Positions 1 through 6,653 of a stretch of DNA of 8,381 nt are shown here, piece by piece. This DNA comes from Methanobacterium sp. (GTDB taxonomy: Archaea > Methanobacteriota > Methanobacteria > Methanobacteriales > Methanobacteriaceae): the NCBI GenBank assembly GCA_030539815.1, contig JAUNXM010000054.1, positions 3,248-11,628 of the forward strand, in the 5' to 3' direction. The stretch's first letter is position 1, and every line of letters starts with the position of its first letter. The notes beneath the pieces are model-generated. The model did no database searches, was not told the DNA's origin, and saw only the letters and a list, made by a program, of their open reading frames with translations. A program made the translations under genes and the position numbers.

Positions 1-149
1 ATATCCTGCAGGGTATCCATATTCTTTTTTAGATAGGTGTAAAGTTTGAGGAATTTTCCCGGGCTTTCAATAGCACTTAGTGAAATATCATTCCTCTTTA
101 TCTGGTCCAGAAAACGTTCTGATTTTCCAATAAGTACAGATTCGTTCAT
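1..149 (-). CDS. N-terminal 49 codons of an unrecognised archaeal protein, cut by the window edge
   Basis: Reading the minus strand from an ATG at 147-149, the frame stays open to the window edge, giving 49 complete codons that begin MNESVLIGKSERFLDQIKRN. The visible part is hydrophilic and looks helical, with many Lys, Asp, Leu and Ile residues. It shows no signal peptide, membrane segment or catalytic motif. The gene lies downstream of metG on the same strand, 117 nt after the metG stop. It appears to have its own TATA-like box, so it need not depend on metG transcription. A weak SD-like GAAGGA precedes the ATG by 5 nt. In other Methanobacteriales I recall a conserved DUF530-type protein next to metG, which would be a candidate. 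Forty-nine residues are not enough to confirm this, so no function is assigned. Confidence 0.6.
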   Translation of the reverse strand, partial: MNESVLIGKSERFLDQIKRNDISLSAIESPGKFLKLYTYLKKNMDTLQD

Positions 150-173
150 TGTATTCCTTCGTTAAAGTGTATT

Positions 174-182
174 ATTATATTT
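174..182 (-). promoter_or_regulatory. Candidate TATA box for the left-edge gene
   Basis: The minus strand reads AAATATAAT here, centred about 29 nt upstream of the ATG at 147-149. Archaeal TATA boxes usually sit about 26 nt before the transcription start. That would place the start within a few nucleotides of the ATG, giving a leaderless or nearly leaderless message. The motif is called by eye from AT-rich DNA, so confidence is modest. Confidence 0.35.
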
Positions 183-189
183 AGCCCGG

Positions 190-267
190 TTAGGCAAAAG
201 GGGCATCCTTTTCATTCTCTCCTTTCTTAGCCATTATTATATCTTTATTATCATTTAAATCATCCAT
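190..267 (-). CDS. Possible 25-codon ORF coupled to the metG stop codon (doubtful)
   Basis: An ATG at 265-267 overlaps the metG stop codon by one base (TAATG). It opens a 25-codon frame that ends at TAA (190-192). The product would be very hydrophilic and acidic/basic mixed, starting [16 protein letters not shown] and ending EKDAPFA. TAATG overlaps are a classic arrangement for reinitiation or translational coupling. Only an imperfect, badly spaced SD-like GGTGAAGG precedes the ATG. A short inverted repeat (196-212) falls in the last codons. No known family is recognised. The frame may equally be chance read-through of the metG 3' untranslated region, and nothing in the sequence decides this. 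Confidence 0.2.
   Translation of the reverse strand: MDDLNDNKDIIMAKKGENEKDAPFA
196..212 (-). terminator. Weak hairpin downstream of metG, possible terminator
   Basis: The inverted repeat AAAAGG / CCTTTT has a 6-bp stem and a 5-nt loop. It lies about 55-70 nt past the metG stop, and the downstream arm ends in TTTT. A competing pairing between the GCCC and GGGC tracts just beyond is also possible. The stem is AU-rich and no long T-run follows, so this is a tentative termination site for metG. Confidence 0.2.
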
Positions 268-2270
268 TACCTTATGCCTTCACCTACACTAGCATCAGTG
301 GCTGTTAGAATGCATGAACTATCTCCCGCAGCAAGCACCATACCCTCAGACTTTATTCCAAAGAGTTTGGCAGGTTTAAGATTCACCAGGATAATCACCT
401 TCTGATTGAGCAAATCCTCTGCTGAATATTTGGTGGCTAAACCAGCTACAACCTGTAAATGTTTGTCCTTAACATCCACCATTAACTTCAGTAACTTATC
501 AGAGCCTTTAACTTTCTCAGCCTCAATAATTCTTCCCACACGTAAATCCAGTTTAGCAAAATCTTCAATACTAATTAAATTATCCATAGTCTCTTTCTCC
601 TCTAAATTCTTATAAAGTGCCTTTTTCTCCTGGCCAATAACTTCGTCCTCAATTTTAGCAAATAACGGTTTAGCCTCAAGTAGGGGAGTGCCAGATGGTA
701 AGAATTGGCTAGAATCTTCCCACTTCATAACATCATTTTTATCACAACTTAAACCAAAAATCTCTCTTATCTCACCAGCTTTTACTGGGAGGTAGGGGCT
801 TATAATAATACTTATCACCTTGGCCAATTGATTACAGAGGTAAATTGTTGTATCTGCCCGATCACCGTCTTCTTTAACGGTTTTCCATGGTTCTTGGTCA
901 TTGAAATATTTATTTCCTAGTTTGGCCAGTTTTATTATCTCCTTTAAACCTTCCCTGAAATCAAAATTCTCAATATATTCTCCAACCCTACCGGGTGTTG
1001 CAATTATCTCATTTTCAACTTTCTGGTCATAGTCATTAAAGGAACCTGGCTCAGGTATTTCCCCCTGGAAGAATCGATGGGTAAAAGAGAAGGTACGGTG
1101 CAGGAAATTCCCCACCACATCAGCCAATTCATCGTTAACCCTCCTCTGGAAATCATCCCATGAGAAGTCAGTATCCCGGTTGAGGGGTGCATTGGCCACC
1201 AGGTAGTACCTCAGTAGATCAGAATCGAATTTATCCATGAAATCAGCGGCCCAGATAACCCAGTTCTTACTGGTTGACATCTTACGGCCCTCCAAGGACA
1301 GGTACTCTCCGGCCACGATGTTGTAGGGTAATTTACAACCGTAGGCCATAAGCATGGCCTGCCAGAATATGCTATGGTGGTAGATGATGTCTTTACCAAT
1401 GAAATGAACTGCTCTATCATCCCAGTAAGGCTTCCATGAAGTGCTTTCACGGCGGGCCCACTGTGCAGCTGAAGAAATGTAACCCAGAAATGCTTCACCC
1501 CACACGTAGATGATTTTCCCCTCGGCATCATCCAGGGGTACTGGTATGCCCCAGTCCATATCTCGGGTTAGAATCCAATCCTTCAATCCTTCATTTATCC
1601 ATTGCATTGCATAATTCCGAACATTAGCGGGTAACTCATGGTTATCATGAATACATTCCTTTAATTGATCCTGGAAATGACTTAAACGGAAATAGTACTG
1701 GTTGGACTCCCTTACTTCCGGGGTGGACTGGCAGATTAGACATTTGGGTTCCACCAGCTGCACTGGTTCCAGGTGCCGGCCACAGATTTCGCAGTGGTCT
1801 CCACGGGCACCTTCACCCCCACAATGGGGGCAAGTTCCCTCTACGTAACGGTCCGGGAGGAACCGGTTACAATCACCGCAGTATAACTGCTGGATGGTCT
1901 TGGGGTAGATACAGTTTTTCTGGTATAGATCTAAAAAGAAATTCTGGGAGATCTCATAGTGCAGGGGGTTGGTGGTTCTGGAGAAGTTATCAAAGGAAAT
2001 ATCTGATAATTCCAGATCCTTGCAGATCAGTTCATAATTACGGGTGGCAATATCCATGGGGGATATCCCTTCCTTTTCGGCCTGAACTGCTATGGGTGTT
2101 CCGTGTTCATCAGTGGCACACACAAACAGTACATCAGTGCCTTTCATCCGGTGGTAACGGGCGTAAATATCAGCTGGTATGTAAGTGGAACGCAGGTGCC
2201 CCAAGTGACAGGGACCATTGGCGTAGGGCAGGGCACAAGTTATAAATACTTTATTCGAATCTTTATTCAA
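267..2270 (-). CDS. metG: Methionyl-tRNA synthetase with C-terminal tRNA-binding domain
   Basis: This cytoplasmic enzyme charges tRNA-Met, both initiator and elongator (EC 6.1.1.10). The 667-residue product has the class I Rossmann fold. ALPYANG (13-19) is followed by HLGH (22-25), the HIGH signature, and KMSTS (330-334) is the KMSKS loop. The connective insertion holds four CxxC knuckles (C131/134, C147/150, C160/163, C177/180), enough for two zinc ions. The helical anticodon-binding region covers about 360-540. Residues ~563-667 form an EMAP-II/Trbp111-like OB fold (DLRVGRI, then VAGLA and [14 protein letters not shown]), the usual nonspecific tRNA-binding appendage. Start: TTG at 2268-2270, chosen because AGGAGG sits 7 nt upstream. 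An in-frame stop lies at 2328-2330 with no ATG or GTG between, and the conserved core begins only a few residues in. Oddity: the methionine-pocket motif reads WGEAFLGY instead of the usual WxxAPIGY. Confidence 0.97.
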   Translation of the reverse strand: MNKDSNKVFITCALPYANGPCHLGHLRSTYIPADIYARYHRMKGTDVLFVCATDEHGTPIAVQAEKEGISPMDIATRNYELICKDLELSDISFDNFSRTTNPLHYEISQNFFLDLYQKNCIYPKTIQQLYCGDCNRFLPDRYVEGTCPHCGGEGARGDHCEICGRHLEPVQLVEPKCLICQSTPEVRESNQYYFRLSHFQDQLKECIHDNHELPANVRNYAMQWINEGLKDWILTRDMDWGIPVPLDDAEGKIIYVWGEAFLGYISSAAQWARRESTSWKPYWDDRAVHFIGKDIIYHHSIFWQAMLMAYGCKLPYNIVAGEYLSLEGRKMSTSKNWVIWAADFMDKFDSDLLRYYLVANAPLNRDTDFSWDDFQRRVNDELADVVGNFLHRTFSFTHRFFQGEIPEPGSFNDYDQKVENEIIATPGRVGEYIENFDFREGLKEIIKLAKLGNKYFNDQEPWKTVKEDGDRADTTIYLCNQLAKVISIIISPYLPVKAGEIREIFGLSCDKNDVMKWEDSSQFLPSGTPLLEAKPLFAKIEDEVIGQEKKALYKNLEEKETMDNLISIEDFAKLDLRVGRIIEAEKVKGSDKLLKLMVDVKDKHLQVVAGLATKYSAEDLLNQKVIILVNLKPAKLFGIKSEGMVLAAGDSSCILTATDASVGEGIR

Positions 2271-2277
2271 TGAAATT

Positions 2278-2283
2278 CCTCCT
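2278..2283 (-). promoter_or_regulatory. Shine-Dalgarno site that fixes the metG TTG start
   Basis: The minus strand reads AGGAGG followed by a 7-nt spacer and TTG. This is a full match to the anti-SD core of archaeal 16S rRNA. It decides the non-ATG start of metG, because no ATG or GTG lies in frame nearby. Confidence 0.85.
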
Positions 2284-2310
2284 ATAATAACCTTGTTAAG
2301 AATGATATGG

Positions 2311-2318
2311 TTTATAAC
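2311..2318 (-). promoter_or_regulatory. Candidate TATA box for metG
   Basis: GTTATAAA on the minus strand is centred about 44 nt before the TTG codon. A start 26 nt downstream would fall near 2288, leaving a leader of about 18 nt that still contains the SD. An AT-rich alternative (TATTTAAAAATA-like, about 2329-2342) lies further upstream, so the choice is tentative. Confidence 0.35.
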
Positions 2319-2399
2319 CTTGGATATCTATTTTTAAATATTTATTAACCATCATAGGGTAAAAACTCACTTGGAGTTAATGATAAACAATAATATCTT

Positions 2400-2431
<32 letters not shown>

Positions 2432-2473
2432 TTAAATGTAACCCTACCATCTATATTGAAATAGAATTTTCAG

Positions 2474-2492
2474 GGACTTACCCTTAAAGTCC
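2474..2492. repeat. Small inverted repeat GGACTT / AAGTCC
   Basis: A 6-bp perfect stem with a 7-nt loop (ACCCTTA) lies about 110 bp upstream of priL. No T-run follows on either strand, so a terminator is unlikely. It could be an operator half-site pair or part of an RNA hairpin. It is short enough to be chance. Confidence 0.3.
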
Positions 2493-2526
2493 ACAATAGT
2501 GATGTTAAAATAGTTAAATCAGGAAG

Positions 2527-2555
2527 AATATCCGTTACGTTAAAATATCCATTAC
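2527..2555 (+). repeat. Two direct copies of AATATCCRTTAC upstream of priL
   Basis: AATATCCGTTAC (2527-2538) and AATATCCATTAC (2544-2555) differ at one base and start 17 bp apart. The 9-mer GTTAAAATA also occurs twice nearby (2504-2512 and 2539-2547) and overlaps the second copy. The block ends about 17 bp before the putative TATA-like box of priL, a position where archaeal activators or repressors often bind. Binding is inference. Confidence 0.4.
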
Positions 2556-2571
2556 CTAAATTTATCAATAA

Positions 2572-2582
2572 ATTTTTTTATG
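2572..2582 (+). promoter_or_regulatory. TATA-like element of the priL-priS operon, probably leaderless
   Basis: The T-rich ATTTTTTTATG element is centred about 26 nt before the priL ATG (2603), the distance expected for a transcript beginning at or next to the start codon. No SD-like sequence lies between it and the ATG, which agrees with leaderless translation. The match to a consensus TATA box is poor, and AATATAC (2585-2591) would be too close to serve. Confidence 0.35.
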
Positions 2583-2602
2583 CTAATATACAACAGTAGA
2601 TT

Positions 2603-4072
2603 ATGGTTTCCATCTCTTTTTTAAACCCACTTTCACCTGAGGGAAAAGACATAGTAAGGGAACTGGGTAGCTTTGACGGCATATCCCAGGACATCCCCGA
2701 ACTTAGAAGGTTAGTAACTCGTAATCCTTCTCAGGAAATAGTGGAGGATAATGAAATACCATCGAACTATTTAGAACTAGCCTTAAAAAGGATGGAATGG
2801 CATATTAAGAAAAAACATGATCGGGAATTTAACAGCAGAAGATATTCATTTCTTTCTGATCAGTCCATAACTCGTTACGATGTAATCGCATTTTACCTTT
2901 TATGCCAGGCTATAGGGGTCAAATTCGGCCCTAATTCACGGGAAACCCGGGTCATGGTTGAAGCCCAGGGTGATTTGATCCAAGAAAGACTGGGAAAACT
3001 AAGTATCGGGGAAAGCAGATTAATGGTTGAAAAATCCCTTCAAATGTTATTAAAAAATGATAGGGTTCACTGGACCTTTTTCCAGGAACTATTAAGCACT
3101 CGTAAGATACGTTTAACAGATCTGGTGCTAGATAAGGGGGAGCTGATCCTCGACCGGGAAGACTTCATTGATCGATTCGCTCCCAGGATAAAGCAACGCA
3201 ACCCCAGTAGCATGTACCAACTTCTAATTGGAGATGAACTCAAGGAACTGATAATGGTTAAGATGATCATGCAGGAAACCGAGGATTACATTAAACTGGT
3301 CCATGAAAAGGCACGTATCATGGTGGAACCCAACCCACTACTCCTGGAACTGGCCGATGAAGTGGCTGAGGTGCTGGCCGAACCCATGCAACACTACGGT
3401 TACGGGTCTGGTAGGGGTGGAGGAGGGCCAATGAAAGCCGGACCACTGAACCCCCTGGCATTCCCGCCCTGCGTAAAGAAGGCACTGGATGGAATAAAAT
3501 CTGGCGGAAGAAACGATGCTATTGTACTATTTATGACTCCCTTCGTATCCTATGCCCGACTTTACCCTGATGTGTTCCGGATGAACATTTCCAAACGGGT
3601 ATCTGACCAGGACCCCCAACTGGAGATCACTGAAAACGAGGTCCTTCCATTGATCTACGAGGCTGCCCAGCGATGTGTTCCACCTTTATTCGATGATCAA
3701 CCACAGGAAAAGGTTAACATCAATGCCAAATTGGGTTTTGGAATGCATTCATCCCTAAAAATGGAGCACGAGGGGGAAACCACATGGTACACTCCCATGA
3801 GCTGTGAGAAGATTAAACTCCACCTACCTCACCTTTGCCGTCCTGATGATGCCTGTAAGAAGATTGGTAATCCTCTCAGCTATTACAACCGTATGATCTG
3901 GGAAGTTAGAAATTCAAACCAGGAAGAATCAGATTCTGACTCTAATGGTGTTGTTAGTTCCAATAACAGTCCTGAAGCAAGCCAAGACAATATTAATACT
4001 AATGACGAGGTTAATGGTTCTAAAATTGAGGTTCCCGAGAAAAATTCTGATAACAATTCAGGGGAGGTATGA
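2603..4072 (+). CDS. priL: DNA primase large subunit PriL (iron-sulfur subunit)
   Basis: PriL is the non-catalytic partner of PriS in the archaeal/eukaryotic replicative primase, guiding initiation and primer length. The 489-residue product has a helical N-terminal domain (about 1-255), a Gly-rich hinge (about 266-275), and an Fe-S domain starting at FPPC (C290). Its further cysteines are C401 (PMSC), C412 (HLC) and C418 (ACKKIGNPLSYY). These four fit the [4Fe-4S] ligands of the family, and the IGNPLSYY motif is typical of archaeal PriL. The conserved part ends near residue 435. The last ~52 residues are a disordered-looking Asn/Ser/Asp/Glu tail. The start is ATG at 2603, since an in-frame TAG lies at 2597-2599 and the next Met is residue 63. 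There is no SD, so the mRNA may be leaderless. priS follows after 6 nt in the same frame. Confidence 0.95.
   Translation: MVSISFLNPLSPEGKDIVRELGSFDGISQDIPELRRLVTRNPSQEIVEDNEIPSNYLELALKRMEWHIKKKHDREFNSRRYSFLSDQSITRYDVIAFYLLCQAIGVKFGPNSRETRVMVEAQGDLIQERLGKLSIGESRLMVEKSLQMLLKNDRVHWTFFQELLSTRKIRLTDLVLDKGELILDREDFIDRFAPRIKQRNPSSMYQLLIGDELKELIMVKMIMQETEDYIKLVHEKARIMVEPNPLLLELADEVAEVLAEPMQHYGYGSGRGGGGPMKAGPLNPLAFPPCVKKALDGIKSGGRNDAIVLFMTPFVSYARLYPDVFRMNISKRVSDQDPQLEITENEVLPLIYEAAQRCVPPLFDDQPQEKVNINAKLGFGMHSSLKMEHEGETTWYTPMSCEKIKLHLPHLCRPDDACKKIGNPLSYYNRMIWEVRNSNQEESDSDSNGVVSSNNSPEASQDNINTNDEVNGSKIEVPEKNSDNNSGEV
4063..4068 (+). promoter_or_regulatory. priS ribosome binding site inside the last codons of priL
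   Basis: GGAGGT, within GGGGAGGT, forms part of the last codons of priL (Gly-Glu-Val). It is followed by the TGA stop and, after a 10-nt spacer, the priS ATG. Translation of priS is therefore likely to depend on or follow ribosomes finishing priL, keeping the two subunits in balance. Confidence 0.75.
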
Positions 4073-4078
4073 TCTTCA

Positions 4079-5047
4079 ATGGATCTAAAACCAGCCACCC
4101 CCAATGAACGTCGTCAGTACTACCGTGAAGAATGGAAGGTGAAGGATATCCCAGACTTCATCCTGAACACACTGGCCCAGAGGGAATTTGGTTTTGATCA
4201 TATCGGCCGAGGGCCCAATGACCGTTACCGTGTATTCCAGAATTCCGATTATCTAAGGAAGTTCATGCGATACCGCACGCCGTTTGCAGCTTACTCTTCA
4301 GTGGCATTCTATCATAAACCTAGACGTAGGGATGGGTGGATAAAGGCCGAACTGGTCTTTGATGTGGATGCCAAGGACATACCTATAAGAACATGTGGAT
4401 GTGACAATGTCTGTGAGATATGCTTGAACCAGGCCAAGGACATTGTTCAGGGACTGTTGGACACCCTCCAAGCAGATCTTGGTCTTTCTAATTTGCATGT
4501 TGTTTACTCCGGTCGTGGTTATCACATCCGGGTGCTGGATGATGAGGTTATGGTTATGGACAGTGATGTACGTAGCCAGATCGTTAAATATATAGTGGGT
4601 GCTGATGTGCCGCGTAGCGAATACTCCAGCCACGGGATGAAATACAACTTGGAACACTTCACCATTCCCTTTGGTTATCCGCAAGTATTCACCCAAAGGG
4701 TGAAACAGGCCCTTTTTGCAGTAAACCTTGACACCGAAATTGATGATGTGAGCAGGGACATCAAAAAAGCAGTGATTAAACACCGGGAATTATTAAAAAA
4801 TGATCAGTGGGGATTATTCCGGAAGGAGATAGGCCCAATACGATATTCAAGGCTAGTTAAAGGTATATCATCTCTTAACCTGACTTTAGTGGATGCTAAG
4901 GTCTCTATTGACCTTAAAAGGATATTGAGGTTACCTTCATCCCTCCATTCCGGGGTTAGTATGAAATCCACCTTAATCAAAAACCTAGAAACTTTCGACC
5001 CCTTCCGGGATGCAGTTCCCAAATTCGTTTACGAAAGAAAAGATTGA
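4079..5047 (+). CDS. priS: DNA primase catalytic small subunit PriS
   Basis: PriS makes the RNA (and in archaea often DNA) primers for replication, as the catalytic half of the PriS-PriL heterodimer. It belongs to the archaeo-eukaryotic primase family. The 322-residue product is of normal length. Visible motifs are the metal-binding FDVDA (D95, D97), a zinc knuckle with C106, C108, C112 and C115, and SGRGYH (144-149), the nucleotide-binding SGxxGxH motif. The third catalytic Asp is D278, in IDLKRILRLPSSLHS. All expected catalytic residues are present, so the protein should be active. Start: ATG at 4079, the only one that fits the SD in the end of priL. The ATG at 4069 is in another frame. The gene is in the same frame as priL, separated only by TGA and two codons. 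Confidence 0.96.
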   Translation: MDLKPATPNERRQYYREEWKVKDIPDFILNTLAQREFGFDHIGRGPNDRYRVFQNSDYLRKFMRYRTPFAAYSSVAFYHKPRRRDGWIKAELVFDVDAKDIPIRTCGCDNVCEICLNQAKDIVQGLLDTLQADLGLSNLHVVYSGRGYHIRVLDDEVMVMDSDVRSQIVKYIVGADVPRSEYSSHGMKYNLEHFTIPFGYPQVFTQRVKQALFAVNLDTEIDDVSRDIKKAVIKHRELLKNDQWGLFRKEIGPIRYSRLVKGISSLNLTLVDAKVSIDLKRILRLPSSLHSGVSMKSTLIKNLETFDPFRDAVPKFVYERKD

Positions 5048-5080
5048 CTATTTTGGGATATTTTAAATTATTTAATTCCT
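5048..5080 (+). terminator. T-rich 3' end of the priL-priS operon
   Basis: Just after the priS stop there are TATTTT tracts and an AT-only palindrome (TTAAATTATTTAA, 5063-5075), with no G+C-rich hairpin. Archaeal polymerase commonly terminates at such T-tracts. The site is expected from the convergent arrangement with cca but is not proven by sequence alone. Confidence 0.35.
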
Positions 5081-5137
5081 TGTGAATAATTTATATTTAT
5101 TGGTGAGATTTAAATTAAAATAGTAAAATTAGGAACT

Positions 5138-5159
5138 AAAAATCATAAATTAAGATTTT
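5138..5159 (-). terminator. Hairpin and T-run after cca
   Basis: On the minus strand, 5 nt past the cca stop, AAAATC pairs with GATTTT across a 9-nt loop, and the second arm runs into five Ts. More T-rich DNA follows. This is a plausible terminator for the cca transcript, though the stem is weak (AU-rich). Confidence 0.35.
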
Positions 5160-5164
5160 GAACC

Positions 5165-6556
5165 TTAATCACGGATTAATAGTTCATTTTTGTGCAGATA
5201 ACAGTGTAGGAATTTTAGTATATCTTCATCTACATCTTCAGCAGTTAAGAAATCCATGACATCCACTAGATTGTATTTTTCCAGGATTTTCTTTTTCAGA
5301 TGTTTTCCAACCCTGAGATTTTTAATACCCCTGGGGGTGAGTGTTCCCTGTATCAGGGACTCGGCATCGGTATACTGGCGGGGAATCAGGGTTAGCCACT
5401 GCTCGCCATTGATCCATGATTCAGGGTGTTTATCTAGGAATCGGGCACTGTTTCGATGGTCCCATACCTTCGGTCCTGAATGTATTTTAAAGGGAGTAAG
5501 ATGCCAGGTGTCCATTTCTAGAAGTATTACTCCGGTTGTATGATCATCAGTCCAATAATCACTACCTAAAACCCTAAAGTCCTCATTTTCTAGGATTTTC
5601 TGCAGTGATTTTTCAGTTTTCTGGATCTGAGGGTGCAGGGCATCGGCTGGGATGTCTGGTGCGGGGAAGTCCAGTAAAATCGGATGTGTTTTTCTATTTT
5701 TAAATTCATCCCTCAAGCCCTCCCGGTTACACTGGATGGTTTTAGGGTAAAAATATGATTTTTTAGGATTTTTTAGATAATTATTGGCAGCTATACAGAA
5801 TTCAGACATTTTTTGCAGTGTGAGTGCTGCTGAGACATTTCGTTTTCCATCAGTGGGATCCACCACAACCAGTGGATCCTTAAAATGATGAGCCGTTCCA
5901 TAATTCATTAGATCAATCTTGTAACCAGGTTTCCACTCTTCAGATGCCCCTTTAAGAACTTCTAAGAACGAACCATAATAAATTACCAGTAATTCACACA
6001 GATATCCGGAGAAACCTCCTACTTTGAATTCAGATCCATAGGTACCCACCATCTTCATAAATCGTTTCAAGAGACGCACTTCTCGGGCCTGGTTGGGATT
6101 TAAGGTGGATAATATATACTGGGTGTGCAAGAGGGTACGGTCCACTGCGGATTTCAGTTCACTGGAATCTTTAATATCATAACAGGGTACGAAATCAACA
6201 GTGTAACCTCCAATATATCCTGTAAGGTAGGGGTGTGATGCGTATCGTTCTTCATGGGTGCCTTGCATTGTTTCTATACATTTTTTGGCTAATTCCAGTC
6301 CCTTACTTTTCAAGTCATCCAGGGAGGTGTTTAGTGGAAATTTAATGAAAATATCAATATCCAAGTCTTCTTTATCTCCTGAGGAAATCCAAGTGTTTTT
6401 GGCCACAGAACCAAGGAGAACTGCCTCAGCATCAATACCACTCTTCTGAGCAGTAGTGTTAATAATTTCCATCAACTTTAAAGACAGATCATGAACTGTT
6501 CGTTCCTCATCCTGGGAGGGTTCTATATCATTTAGGATAAACTGAAAATCAATCAC
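5165..6556 (-). CDS. cca: CCA-adding enzyme (class I archaeal tRNA nucleotidyltransferase)
   Basis: This enzyme adds or repairs the 3'-terminal CCA of tRNAs using CTP and ATP without a nucleic acid template (EC 2.7.7.72). The 463-residue product has the nucleotidyltransferase core: GS (49-50) followed by KNTW, then DLDIDIF with D66 and D68 in the positions of the two metal-binding carboxylates. A third carboxylate is probably D121 in VDFVPCY. The length and the whole pattern match archaeal class I enzymes, not the bacterial/eukaryotic class II. The C-terminal half would form the body and tail that hold the tRNA elbow. Start: GTG at 6554-6556, with GAGGT 7 nt upstream and an in-frame TAA directly before it. 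It lies 97 nt downstream of thpR on the same strand, linking two RNA 3'-end functions. A promoter of its own is possible in that gap. Confidence 0.95.
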   Translation of the reverse strand: MIDFQFILNDIEPSQDEERTVHDLSLKLMEIINTTAQKSGIDAEAVLLGSVAKNTWISSGDKEDLDIDIFIKFPLNTSLDDLKSKGLELAKKCIETMQGTHEERYASHPYLTGYIGGYTVDFVPCYDIKDSSELKSAVDRTLLHTQYILSTLNPNQAREVRLLKRFMKMVGTYGSEFKVGGFSGYLCELLVIYYGSFLEVLKGASEEWKPGYKIDLMNYGTAHHFKDPLVVVDPTDGKRNVSAALTLQKMSEFCIAANNYLKNPKKSYFYPKTIQCNREGLRDEFKNRKTHPILLDFPAPDIPADALHPQIQKTEKSLQKILENEDFRVLGSDYWTDDHTTGVILLEMDTWHLTPFKIHSGPKVWDHRNSARFLDKHPESWINGEQWLTLIPRQYTDAESLIQGTLTPRGIKNLRVGKHLKKKILEKYNLVDVMDFLTAEDVDEDILKFLHCYLHKNELLIRD

Positions 6557-6563
6557 TTACAAT

Positions 6564-6568
6564 ACCTC
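6564..6568 (-). promoter_or_regulatory. Shine-Dalgarno site that fixes the cca GTG start
   Basis: GAGGT on the minus strand precedes the GTG by 7 nt. A TAA codon directly before the GTG rules out any longer reading, so the SD and stop together settle this start. Confidence 0.75.
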
Positions 6569-6600
6569 AAAACACTTTTTTTATAGATTTTTTTAATATC

Positions 6601-6615
6601 AATTATATTTTTAAA
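6601..6615 (-). promoter_or_regulatory. Candidate TATA region for cca
   Basis: The minus strand reads TTTAAAAATATAATT. A start about 26 nt downstream (near 6580) would leave a leader of about 25 nt that keeps the SD. A second TATA look-alike, CTATAAAAAAAG (about 6574-6586), is closer. It would start the RNA at the GTG and lose the SD, so it is less likely. Confidence 0.3.
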
Positions 6616-6653
6616 TAAATGAAAAACTTAGTTCAAATTAAACTCAGCTGGGC

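Noticed and set aside
1211..1531. 106-codon minus-strand frame inside metG
   Set aside because: It lies in another frame of the same strand as metG, and metG has full-length conserved motifs across this stretch.
2296..2355. 19-codon minus-strand ORF in the metG leader region
   Set aside because: It has no SD and covers the presumed metG TATA box, so it would not be transcribed as part of the metG leader.
3674..3676. PriL C358 as a fourth Fe-S ligand
   Set aside because: C290, C401, C412 and C418 already fit the family motifs (FPPC, PMSC, HLC, CKKIGNPLSYY). C358 lies in AQRC, outside them.
4070..4072. Recoding of the priL TGA (selenocysteine) to make a fusion
   Set aside because: Nothing resembling a SECIS element was seen, a strong SD serves priS on its own, and both products have normal family architecture. 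Pyrrolysine would need TAG, not TGA.
4298..4783. 161-codon open frame on the minus strand inside priS
   Set aside because: It is fully antisense to a gene with intact primase motifs, has no ribosome binding site, and shows no recognisable domain. It is explained as a shadow of the priS codons.
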